Assembly (NCBI GenBank): GCA_947581855.1
Contig: CANPVZ010000001.1
Coordinates: 362,377-426,376 of the forward strand
Length of the DNA: 64,000 nt
Source of the DNA: an uncultured Phocaeicola sp.
Lineage (GTDB): Bacteria > Bacteroidota > Bacteroidia > Bacteroidales > Bacteroidaceae
Reading direction: 5' to 3'
In this document: one piece after another, positions 44,780 to 53,293 of the stretch
Layout of the letters: every line of letters starts with the position of its first letter
Position numbering within the stretch: position 1 is the first letter of the stretch
Notes under the pieces: generated by a model
Told to the model about the DNA's origin: nothing
The model's database searches: none
The model's input: only the letters and a program-made list of their open reading frames with translations
Program-made: the position numbers and the translations under genes

Positions 44780-45058
44780 ATGAAAAGATTTTATAAATAT
44801 ATGGCAGTAGTAGTAATCGTTGCTGCTACGGGAATAATTGCATATAATACGCAGAGTAAAAAGTTACATTTATCTAATATTGCATTAGAAAATGTAGAAG
44901 CATTGGCAAGAGGAGAAAGTGGAGGTAGCTATGGATGTGGCTACGCTGCATATGAATGGGATCAGGATTGGTATGAAGATACCAAACATTTTACTAAATG
45001 TATACAAGGATGTCCTGAAGGTGAAGGTACTAGTCCCAAATATAAACAATGCGATTAA
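44780..45058 (+). CDS. NVEALA-family small protein 11
   Basis: Ninety-two residues from the ATG at 44780; an upstream ATG at 44741 lies in the conserved AT-rich leader DNA. Leader MKRFYKYMAVVVIVAATGI, linker YNTQSKKLHLSNIALE, NVEALARGESGG. The tail is acidic and aromatic with Cys, 20 residues, C-x3-C, and ends KQCD. A propeller gene follows after 114 bases. Confidence 0.8.
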   Translation: MKRFYKYMAVVVIVAATGIIAYNTQSKKLHLSNIALENVEALARGESGGSYGCGYAAYEWDQDWYEDTKHFTKCIQGCPEGEGTSPKYKQCD

Positions 45059-45172
45059 TTTTATATAATTAGTTTATAAGAATGTGCAGAAAAGAAGAGA
45101 ATATAGACATAGCATTAACCCGAAGTCATATTTTCATTTCTGATTTGGCACATTCTTTTTAAAAGAAACTTT

Positions 45173-46252
45173 ATGAAAAAAGATATTCTTATTTTAATTC
45201 CACTTACAGCTCTTTTGTGTTTTTCTTGCAAGAAAAGAGAAATACACACTGAAACATTAAATATGGATAGTATAAAAGAAATTCATATCAACACTTCACC
45301 AACGTCCTATTGTTCAACAACTTTATATCCGAAAAATTGTTTTTTTATCAAAGATTCTTTTTTAGTAGTATTTGAACCTAAAAATCAAAATAACTTTATT
45401 CATGTATACAATAATGATACAAAAAAGATAATCGCACGATTTGGTCAAATAGGAAAAGGAGGATATGATTTCATAAATCCTCGTTTAATAACAAATAATA
45501 TTCCTGCTAAATCAAACGAATTTATAATAGGTGATACAAGAAGAATTTGCAAGATAAATATAGATTCTCTTTTATTGAATAAAAATTATAAAGGAGAAGA
45601 TTATGCAGATATTCCTGATGAGTTACGATTATACAATTATATACTTTATTGTTCAGATTCACTAATTATCGCCAACCAAACAGGCAAAAACCAATTAACT
45701 TTTTGGGACAGGAACAAAGAAAAAGCTATCTATAAAAATATCTTTTTAAGGAACGAAGAGCTTAAGGTTACAGATTTATGTCTAACAATGGGGATATATG
45801 ATGCATACTATACCTCCAACGGTGAAAGAATTGCTATAGCATATAAAAACTGGAAACAAATAGATATAGTTTCTCTTTCTGGCGATATTGTAAAAAGAGT
45901 ATATTTCCCAAATTATTTATTTAATCAAGATAAAGTTGATTTATATAAAGACAAACAAAATATTGAATTTTCAAAAGATGCTCATTTATTTTTCACCTAT
46001 GTAGCATCAACTTCAAAGTATCTTTATGCTTTATGTTGGAATAATACAAAAGAAAATATAAAAAAAGGAAAAGCTTTTTCTCAAATATACCAGTTGGATT
46101 GGGACGGGAACTTGGTGAACATTTATTCTTTTGATAGGGCAATTTCTTCATTTTGTGTATTTAAAGATAATATAACGTATGCTATAGGAGTTTCTGAACG
46201 AAACTTAGATCTTAATATATATAATTGTAATTACATAAATACTAAGAACTAA
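45173..46252 (+). CDS. 6-bladed beta-propeller lipoprotein
   Basis: 359 residues (lipobox LLCFSC, Cys19). The blade turn is QIGKGGYDF near residue 100. A typical last blade is present (FDRAISSFCVFKDNITYAIG). It is more distant from the other propellers. Partner of the small protein at 44780 and the last cassette before the signal peptidase. Confidence 0.78.
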   Translation: MKKDILILIPLTALLCFSCKKREIHTETLNMDSIKEIHINTSPTSYCSTTLYPKNCFFIKDSFLVVFEPKNQNNFIHVYNNDTKKIIARFGQIGKGGYDFINPRLITNNIPAKSNEFIIGDTRRICKINIDSLLLNKNYKGEDYADIPDELRLYNYILYCSDSLIIANQTGKNQLTFWDRNKEKAIYKNIFLRNEELKVTDLCLTMGIYDAYYTSNGERIAIAYKNWKQIDIVSLSGDIVKRVYFPNYLFNQDKVDLYKDKQNIEFSKDAHLFFTYVASTSKYLYALCWNNTKENIKKGKAFSQIYQLDWDGNLVNIYSFDRAISSFCVFKDNITYAIGVSERNLDLNIYNCNYINTKN

Positions 46253-46345
46253 AAGATAACTTATTTATAGTTTATAGGATGAAATCAAATTAAGAATAGT
46301 TTAATAAAGTATACTTGCCTATTAAAGGTCTTTTTGATATAAATT

Positions 46346-46367
46346 CTGATGGTATGAGAAATTCTTA
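46346..46367 (+). pseudogene. Short relic of a propeller gene start
   Basis: AATTCTGATGGTATGAGAAA resembles the start region of the gene at 30402 (AGTTCTGATGGTATGAAAAA); a stop follows at once. The rest of 46253-46475 shows no gene. Confidence 0.35.
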
Positions 46368-46475
46368 AGATATGAGCTGTAATCTAAGGAGAATAACATT
46401 TTATAAACTCTATTTCTGAAATAATGAAGCAATAAATGAATGATGCAATGGGATGATAACTCATTAAAATAAACC

Positions 46476-47375
46476 ATGATGAAAATAAAAAATTGGATAG
46501 AGTGCGGAATAAATATTGTATGGAAAATTTTTGTAATAGGAATCTGTATTTTTCTGTGTTGGTTAGGAGCACAAATATTCTTATTCTCCAGTTATAATAT
46601 TCCATCCGATTCTATGCAGCCTACTTTGCAGCCCGGCGACCGTATTTTGGTAAACAAAACGTGTATGGGGGCGAGACTTTTTGATCTGAGACCTGCTTTT
46701 GAGCATAGGCCTTTTAAAATATATCGTACATGGGGATGGAATAAACTAAAGACAGGAGACGTGGCTGTGTTCAATTATCCTTACCCGCAGACACGCGACA
46801 GTATTGGTTTCGATATAATGACTTATTATGTGAAACGTTGTATCGGAACACCAGGAGACAGTCTCGAAATAGTGAAAGGGTATTATAAAATAAACGGGAA
46901 AAAATGGATTGATATGCCGGTATCCGTGCGTCGTAAACAAGATAGTCTGCACTATGTGTTTTGTTATGGCGAAAGAAAAATACATGGGGTTTCTACCAAA
47001 GCATTTCCCAAAAAAAAGAAAATAGGGTGGAGTATTCTTGATTTCGGTCCGTTGTACATTCCCAAGAAGGGAGATATCCTGTTTTTAAACGAACGCCATT
47101 ATTTGCTTTACAGATGTCTGATAGAATGGGAACAGGGCAAGAAACTGATTTGGGAAAACGGATCTGCTTATCTGGACGGCAAACGAATAGCTTATTACCA
47201 TTTCAAGAAAAACTATTATTTCATGGGTGGAGACAATGTATTTAGTTCGGTTGACTCACGCTATTGGGGACTTGTACCGGAAGAGTTTATTGCAGGTAAA
47301 GCTACCCTGATATGGAAATCGATTGAACCCTACTCGGAAAAGATGAGATGGGAAAGAATAGGAAAAATTCGATAA
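46476..47375 (+). CDS. Signal peptidase I (S26), locus-specific paralogue 2
   Basis: 299 residues. An N-terminal helix (about 14-36), catalytic Ser46 in PSDSMQPTL, Lys120 in YYVKRCIGTPGD, and box E GDNVFSSVDSRYWGLVP. It has the same insertion between boxes D and E as the 18340 protein, including GERKIHG and a K/WxIxGWSILDFGPLYIP-like stretch, so they are a distinct subfamily. It lies at the end of supermodule III and 2 bases before an O-antigen-ligase-like gene. Likely active; its substrate could be the NVEALA leaders (inference). Confidence 0.87.
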   Translation: MMKIKNWIECGINIVWKIFVIGICIFLCWLGAQIFLFSSYNIPSDSMQPTLQPGDRILVNKTCMGARLFDLRPAFEHRPFKIYRTWGWNKLKTGDVAVFNYPYPQTRDSIGFDIMTYYVKRCIGTPGDSLEIVKGYYKINGKKWIDMPVSVRRKQDSLHYVFCYGERKIHGVSTKAFPKKKKIGWSILDFGPLYIPKKGDILFLNERHYLLYRCLIEWEQGKKLIWENGSAYLDGKRIAYYHFKKNYYFMGGDNVFSSVDSRYWGLVPEEFIAGKATLIWKSIEPYSEKMRWERIGKIR

Positions 47376-47377
47376 TT

Positions 47378-49054
47378 ATGGAAATACGTAAGATACTTAA
47401 ATATGGGGTAACGGCAGTAGGTACGGTGCTTCTTCTTCTTTGGCTTGGAGTAGTAACGGTAGAAAATCGAAACATACCTGTCAACGAACTTGCCGGACAA
47501 TGGGCTTGGTTTTATAAGTGGGGAATAGCGCTCTCTGCGTATGGAATCATTATGTATGCTTGTTATCCGGAAACATGGCAACGTTTGTGGGTTGAAACTG
47601 TCAGCTGGATACTTATCTCCTTAGGTGTCTATGAAAGTATTATCGGACTGATGCAAGTATATGGTTATTCTATGTCGAATCATTCGCTTTATGCTTTGAC
47701 GGGAACATTTTATAATCCGGGACCTTATTCCGGTTATCTGGCAATGATTACTCCGATTGCACTTCATGAATATATACGTTTGGGGAAAATTGCATCTAAA
47801 ACAATTCTGATAAAAGTAGCCCGTTATTATGCCTTGTTTGCTTTCTTGCTTTGCCTTTGTGTGTTGCCTTCAGGTATGAGCCGTTCTGCATGGCTGGCTA
47901 CTGCAGGAGGCATTTTATTCGTTGTATTTAATCATTTTAATGGAAAAAAGAGAATTATCAACTTCTTCCATGCAAACCGCCAACGCGCAATTATCATTGT
48001 TTCCATTATATTATGCTCTCTTCTGATTTTAGCGAGCGGCGCTTTTTATTTAAAGAAAGATTCGGCAAATGGACGCTTGTTTATGTGGAAGATTACTTGC
48101 CGTGCCATTATAGAAAGACCTGTTATAGGTTCGTGGGAAAGCTTTCCGAAGATTTATGGCGAGGCACAGGAGAAATATTTTGCCGAAGGCGATTATACGG
48201 ATGAAGAAGCCCGGGTAGCAGGTTCTCCGGAATATGCCTTTAATGAATATTTACAGATTGCCGCAGAAAAGGGCATTCTATATCTTTTCGTAGGTATTTG
48301 CTTAATAATCCTATGTTTGTATTTCGGAGTAAGAAACCATAAATATGGAATATGCGGGGCTGTGCTATCGCTGAGTATTTTTGCTTTCAGCTCGTATCCG
48401 CTGCAATTCCCCGCTTTCTGGTCCGCCGGTATCGCTATGTTAATGGCTTGCATACTCGACAACTTATACAAACATAAATACCTAATCCGCATAACAGGCA
48501 TTTATATCTGCTTGGCGGGTATCGTACTAGCTCCCGGACTTTACTTGCAATGGAATAAGCGGAGTGCGGCTTTAGAGAAATGGAATAATGCAAAATTACT
48601 GTATAATACAAGAGCATATGAAGCGGCCCAACCTGCTTACGAAGAATTATACAAGGAGATGAAGTGGAACTTCCGATATTTATTTGAATACGGCCATATT
48701 TTATCGAAACGGAAAGAATATAATAAATCCATTTCTATTTTACTAGAGGCTGAGACCAAAAGCAATGATCCGATGATACTGAACGTAATAGGAAAGGATT
48801 TTCAGGAAATGAAATTGTACGATAAAGCGGAAGAGTATTTTAAACGTTCCGTTAACCGCTTGCCTTCACGGATTTATCCTTACTATTTATTGACTAAACT
48901 GTATGCGGAAACGGGATACTGTTATCCGGAGAAGTTAAAAGAATATGCGAAAATAGTAATAACAAAAACTCCTAAAATTCCGTCTCCGGCAGTAGAAGAT
49001 ATGAAAAAAGAGATTGGTCAATTGCTTAAAACAAGAAAAATTACGTTAGAATGA
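47378..49054 (+). CDS. O-antigen-ligase-like membrane protein with C-terminal TPR repeats
   Basis: 558 residues. About ten membrane helices fill the first 400 residues. Wzy/WaaL-type marks are seen: GTFYNPGPYSGYLAMITPIA, PSGMSRSAWLA, and a periplasmic loop ending NEYLQIAAEKGI. The C-terminal 150 residues form TPR-like helices (AYEAAQPAYEELYKEM, YDKAEEYFKRSVNRLPS). Family members polymerise or transfer lipid-linked glycans. The start at 47378 follows the signal peptidase stop by 2 bases; an earlier overlapping start was rejected. Glycan transfer to a locus product is only a guess. Confidence 0.78.
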   Translation: MEIRKILKYGVTAVGTVLLLLWLGVVTVENRNIPVNELAGQWAWFYKWGIALSAYGIIMYACYPETWQRLWVETVSWILISLGVYESIIGLMQVYGYSMSNHSLYALTGTFYNPGPYSGYLAMITPIALHEYIRLGKIASKTILIKVARYYALFAFLLCLCVLPSGMSRSAWLATAGGILFVVFNHFNGKKRIINFFHANRQRAIIIVSIILCSLLILASGAFYLKKDSANGRLFMWKITCRAIIERPVIGSWESFPKIYGEAQEKYFAEGDYTDEEARVAGSPEYAFNEYLQIAAEKGILYLFVGICLIILCLYFGVRNHKYGICGAVLSLSIFAFSSYPLQFPAFWSAGIAMLMACILDNLYKHKYLIRITGIYICLAGIVLAPGLYLQWNKRSAALEKWNNAKLLYNTRAYEAAQPAYEELYKEMKWNFRYLFEYGHILSKRKEYNKSISILLEAETKSNDPMILNVIGKDFQEMKLYDKAEEYFKRSVNRLPSRIYPYYLLTKLYAETGYCYPEKLKEYAKIVITKTPKIPSPAVEDMKKEIGQLLKTRKITLE

Positions 49055-49096
49055 GATTCTTTTGAAACAAAATGTTATTTTTTACTATATTTTACC

Positions 49097-49104
49097 TACA
49101 TTTG
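49097..49104 (+). promoter_or_regulatory. -7 box upstream of the RND operon
   Basis: TACATTTG matches TAnnTTTG. The -33 region is weak (TGTT at 49073-49076, 20 bases upstream). The ATG of the adaptor is at 49151. Confidence 0.5.
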
Positions 49105-49150
49105 GAGATTGATTATAAAATATAAAAATGAAACTTAAATAAATACCTAT

Positions 49151-50215
49151 ATGAAACTACCATTATTAGCTTTTGGCTTAGTTGCTATGATGGGAACAGC
49201 TTGTTCCAGCGATAAAAAAGAAGATAATATAGAAAAGGAAGGGGTTGAAACCGTATTGCCTTCCATGCCGAACGATGTGACGGTTCAAAAACTTGAAAAG
49301 CAAACTTTTAATCACGAACTGGTAAGCAATGGTAAAATCCGTGCGCAAGAGTATGCGGACATCTATTTTCAAACAACGGAACCGATTGCCCATATATACG
49401 TGAAAAATGGCGATATGGTAGTGAAAGGGCAAAAACTGGCTGAACTGGACAGATTTAAACTGGAACATGCGGTAAAGCAAGCGAAAGACCGTTTAGAACA
49501 AGCACAATTGGAATTGAAAGACGTATTAATAGGGCAAGGGTATTCTCCTGATAATATGAATGCCGTACCGAAAGAGGTCATGGAACTGGCCAAAGTAAAA
49601 AGCGGATACGACCAAAGTAGCTCACAGTATGATTTGGCAATAAAAGAATTGGAACAAGCTACGTTAACGGCTCCCTTTAGTGGACTGGTGGCTAATCTGT
49701 TTCAGAAAATACACAACCGAGCTTCGTCATCCGAACCGTTTTGCCGAATTATCAATAACCGGGATATGGAAGTTAGTTTCACGGTGCTGGAGAGCGAACT
49801 CCCTTTAATTAAAAATGGAGATAAAGTGATTATCAGTCCATACTCATCTTCAGTAAACAGTCAGGAAGGAAACATCTGTGAAATTAATCCGTTAGTGGAC
49901 GAAAACTCAATGGTACAAGTAAAAGCTCGTTTAAATGGAGGCAGCAAATTATTCGACGGAATGAATGTTAGGGTGAATGTGCGCCGTATACTAGGCGATA
50001 AACTGATGGTGCCGAAAAGCGCAGTGGTATTACGCTCCGGCAAACAAGTAGTATTTACACTAAAAGGTGGAAAGGCCATGTGGAATTATGTGCAGACGGG
50101 ATTAGAAAACATGGAATCGTACACGATTGAAGACGGATTGAAAGAAGGGGATACGGTTATTATTACCGGAAACTTGAATCTTGCTCACGAAACTCCGGTT
50201 AATGTCATTAAATAG
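49151..50215 (+). CDS. RND efflux periplasmic adaptor (membrane fusion protein)
   Basis: A 354-residue lipoprotein (MMGTACSS, Cys18). A first lipoyl half (EPIAHIYVKNGDMVVKGQKL), a short helical hairpin (about 95-160), a second lipoyl half (LTAPFSGLVANLFQKIHNRA) and a beta-barrel domain follow the HlyD/AcrA plan. It joins the permeases at 50225 and 54771 to the TolC-like protein at 53290 in one operon. The cargo is unknown; drugs, lipids or the locus peptides are all possible. Confidence 0.88.
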   Translation: MKLPLLAFGLVAMMGTACSSDKKEDNIEKEGVETVLPSMPNDVTVQKLEKQTFNHELVSNGKIRAQEYADIYFQTTEPIAHIYVKNGDMVVKGQKLAELDRFKLEHAVKQAKDRLEQAQLELKDVLIGQGYSPDNMNAVPKEVMELAKVKSGYDQSSSQYDLAIKELEQATLTAPFSGLVANLFQKIHNRASSSEPFCRIINNRDMEVSFTVLESELPLIKNGDKVIISPYSSSVNSQEGNICEINPLVDENSMVQVKARLNGGSKLFDGMNVRVNVRRILGDKLMVPKSAVVLRSGKQVVFTLKGGKAMWNYVQTGLENMESYTIEDGLKEGDTVIITGNLNLAHETPVNVIK

Positions 50216-50224
50216 CGCACGAAA

Positions 50225-53200
50225 ATGGTAAAGTTCCTTTTACAACGCCCCATTGCGGTATTGATGGCATTCACTGCCTGTTTTATTATCGGGCTTATTA
50301 CCTACTTTACATTGCCCGTATCTTTGTTACCCAATATTGCCATTCCGGAAATCACGGTTCAGGTGACCGGAGAGAATACTTCCGCCCGGGAACTGGAAAA
50401 TACAGTGGTGAGTCCTGTACGCCGCCAATTATTACAAGTATCGGGACTTCGTGAAATTGAAAGTGAAACACGAGACGGAGCTGGAGTCATTCGGCTGAGC
50501 TTTGAGTTCGGAACTAATACGGATTTGGCTTTCATCGAAGTGAATGAAAAGATTGATGCGGCTATGAACAGTTTGCCAAGAGAAATGCCCCGTCCCAAGG
50601 CAATAAAAGCCAGCGCAACGGATATTCCGGTATTTTATCTGAATCTGACTCTCAAAGGTGATGTTCCCTACAAAGAAACCGAAGAACAACGGTTTTTACA
50701 ACTCTGCGAATTCGCGGAAAATGTGATAAAACGCAGGATAGAACAATTGCCTCAAGTTGCTATGGCCGATATGACTGGCGCTCCAGGAAGAGAATTGCAA
50801 ATTATTCCTGATTTCAATCTGATGCAAACTGCCGGACTGACAAGTGACGATATAGAAACGGCATTATCGACCAATAATGTGGAGCCGGGAAGCATGATTG
50901 TGCGTGACGGATATTATGAATACAACATCCGCATAGCTTCTCTATTACGTACGGCAGAGGATGTAGAAAACATTTATATCCGTAAAAACGGGCGTATGAT
51001 GCAATTGAAAGACTTCTGTAAGGTAAAGATTGTTCCTCAAAAAGAGCAAGGTCGTTCGCTGGCAAATGGGAAAAGAGCCGTCACGCTGGCAGTCATCAAG
51101 CAGGCAGAAGAGAATATGGACGACCTGAAGAAAGAATTGAAACGTACTACGGAATACTTTGCTACCCTTTATCCGGATATCGACTTCGAAATATGTCGTA
51201 ACCAAACAGAACTATTGGACTATACGATTTCCAATCTGCAACAGAATCTATCCTTAGGCTTCCTATTTATTTTCCTTATTGCCATTCTGTTTATGGGAGA
51301 TATAAAATCGCCTCTAGTTATCGGTATAAGTATGATTGTTTCAGTAATCATTACATTCTTGCTTTTCTATTTATGCCGTATATCATTCAATATCATCTCC
51401 TTATCGGGATTGATTTTAGCAGTGGGAATGATGATCGACAGCGCTATTATCGTAACCGAAAACATATCGCAATGGAGGGAAAGAGGATATTCTTTGAAAA
51501 GAGCATGTGCCGTAGGAACATCCGAAATGATTACTCCTATGCTTAGTTCATCACTTACTACTGTAGCCGTATTTCTTCCGTTGATTTTCATGAGTGGCAT
51601 GGCGGGAGCCATTTTTTTCGACCAAGCATTTGCCGTTACAGCAGGACTAGGTGTATCATATATAACGGGTATCATGTTGCTGCCGGTTTTGTATCTTTTA
51701 TTTACAAAACTCAATATCCGAAAACGTGGTTTTCTGGCACGGAAATTTAATTATCCTATAAAAGACAAGGCATTTATAAACTTTTATGACAAAGGAATAG
51801 AGTGGGTGTTTACCCATAAAAAATTGTGTCTTTTGTTTGCTTTAGGAACAATTCCATTATGTGTGTTCTTTTTCTTCTTTATAGAAAAAGAGCGGATGCC
51901 TGCCATTGACCAAAACGAGATGATAGCTCGTATCGAATGGAATGAAAATATCCATCTGGATGAAAACAACCGCCGTGTAAACCAATTGCAAAAAGTTACA
52001 GACAGTCTCGTTACGGGACATACTGCTTACATTGGCATGCAGGATTATCTGCTGAACAGCGAAGCGGAACTTTCTTCTTCAGAAGCAGAACTTTATTTTA
52101 AGACCGAAAAGTCGGAAGATATTCAACCTTTACAGCAAAAAATATATGAAAAATTGAAAGAACTTTATCCGCATGCTATTATTACTTTTTCGCCTCCGGA
52201 AACGATATTTGAGAAGCTTTTTGATACGGGAGAAGCTGATGTGAATATAGAAATCCAACCTAAGAATAAAGAGAGGGCACCGGAAGCGGAATCAATCAGG
52301 AAACTGGAAAAGGAACTTTCGGTTCAAACAGGAAAGACCCCGTCAGGAACTGCTTTTCAACAACAATTGAACTTGGAAATAGATCGAGAAAAGTTGTTGT
52401 TATACAATGTTTCGTTCAATGAATTAAGTAACACTATCCGGACAGCTTTCAAAGAAAATAAAGTGTCGACGTTACGCTCTTACCAACATTATCTGCCCAT
52501 AAATATTACCGGTGAGGAACTTACGGTAAACCGAGTGTTGCGAGAAACAGCTGTTCCTACACAAAAAGATGAAAACGGGAACATTTACTATATTCCTTTA
52601 TCCGAATTGGTAAAAGTATATCCCGGAGAGGATCTGAAAAATATCACTGCCGGCAAAAACGGGGAATATATACCTTTCCGCTTTTATGAAGTAAATAATC
52701 CAACGGAATTGATTGAGACTGCTCGCCAATACATCACCGGTTCCGAACAATGGGAGGCGGATTTTTCGGGGAGTTTCTTCTCTAACAAACAAATGATAGG
52801 AGAACTAACTATTATTCTGTTTATCTCTATATTGTTGATGTATTTTATTTTGTCCGCCCAATTCGAAAGTTTTGTGCAGCCTCTTATCGTATTAATAGAA
52901 ATTCCTATTGATGTGGCTTTCGCACTTCTGTTACTATGGATATGTGGGCATACGCTGAACCTGATGTCGGCTATCGGTATCATTGTCACTTGTGGTATCA
53001 TTATTAATGATTCCATTTTAAAGTTGGACACTATCAACGAACTGCGTAAAAACGGTATGCCCTTGATTGAAGCCATACACGAAGCTGGTCGCCGACGGTT
53101 AAGGGCTATTATCATGACGTCCCTTACTACTATTTTTGCCATGGTTCCACTCTTATTTTCTTACGACATGGGATCGGAACTGCAAAAGCCCCTCTCTATA

Positions 53201-53293
53201 GCAATGATTGGCGCCATGGTTATCGGAACATTAGTGAGTTTATTTATTGTACCCCTATTTTATTGGTTTATATATAGAAAAAGAGCTTTATGA
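50225..53293 (+). CDS. RND efflux permease, subunit 1
   Basis: 1022 residues of the AcrB/HAE1-type plan: helix 1 at the N-terminus (FLLQRPIAVLMAFTACF), a large periplasmic loop, helices 2-6 with the proton-relay Asp in GMMIDSAIIVTEN, a second periplasmic loop, and helices 8-12 with TCGIIINDSILKLD. Proton-driven export across the outer membrane through the adaptor and TolC partner. It ends with a four-base overlap into the TolC gene. Confidence 0.93.
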   Translation: MVKFLLQRPIAVLMAFTACFIIGLITYFTLPVSLLPNIAIPEITVQVTGENTSARELENTVVSPVRRQLLQVSGLREIESETRDGAGVIRLSFEFGTNTDLAFIEVNEKIDAAMNSLPREMPRPKAIKASATDIPVFYLNLTLKGDVPYKETEEQRFLQLCEFAENVIKRRIEQLPQVAMADMTGAPGRELQIIPDFNLMQTAGLTSDDIETALSTNNVEPGSMIVRDGYYEYNIRIASLLRTAEDVENIYIRKNGRMMQLKDFCKVKIVPQKEQGRSLANGKRAVTLAVIKQAEENMDDLKKELKRTTEYFATLYPDIDFEICRNQTELLDYTISNLQQNLSLGFLFIFLIAILFMGDIKSPLVIGISMIVSVIITFLLFYLCRISFNIISLSGLILAVGMMIDSAIIVTENISQWRERGYSLKRACAVGTSEMITPMLSSSLTTVAVFLPLIFMSGMAGAIFFDQAFAVTAGLGVSYITGIMLLPVLYLLFTKLNIRKRGFLARKFNYPIKDKAFINFYDKGIEWVFTHKKLCLLFALGTIPLCVFFFFFIEKERMPAIDQNEMIARIEWNENIHLDENNRRVNQLQKVTDSLVTGHTAYIGMQDYLLNSEAELSSSEAELYFKTEKSEDIQPLQQKIYEKLKELYPHAIITFSPPETIFEKLFDTGEADVNIEIQPKNKERAPEAESIRKLEKELSVQTGKTPSGTAFQQQLNLEIDREKLLLYNVSFNELSNTIRTAFKENKVSTLRSYQHYLPINITGEELTVNRVLRETAVPTQKDENGNIYYIPLSELVKVYPGEDLKNITAGKNGEYIPFRFYEVNNPTELIETARQYITGSEQWEADFSGSFFSNKQMIGELTIILFISILLMYFILSAQFESFVQPLIVLIEIPIDVAFALLLLWICGHTLNLMSAIGIIVTCGIIINDSILKLDTINELRKNGMPLIEAIHEAGRRRLRAIIMTSLTTIFAMVPLLFSYDMGSELQKPLSIAMIGAMVIGTLVSLFIVPLFYWFIYRKRAL

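Noticed and set aside
13302..45058. NVEALA leaders as double-glycine bacteriocin leaders
   Set aside because: The conserved site is ALA-x-GE rather than GG, and no C39-peptidase ABC exporter is in the window; the twin ABC protein at 58036 has no peptidase or membrane domain.
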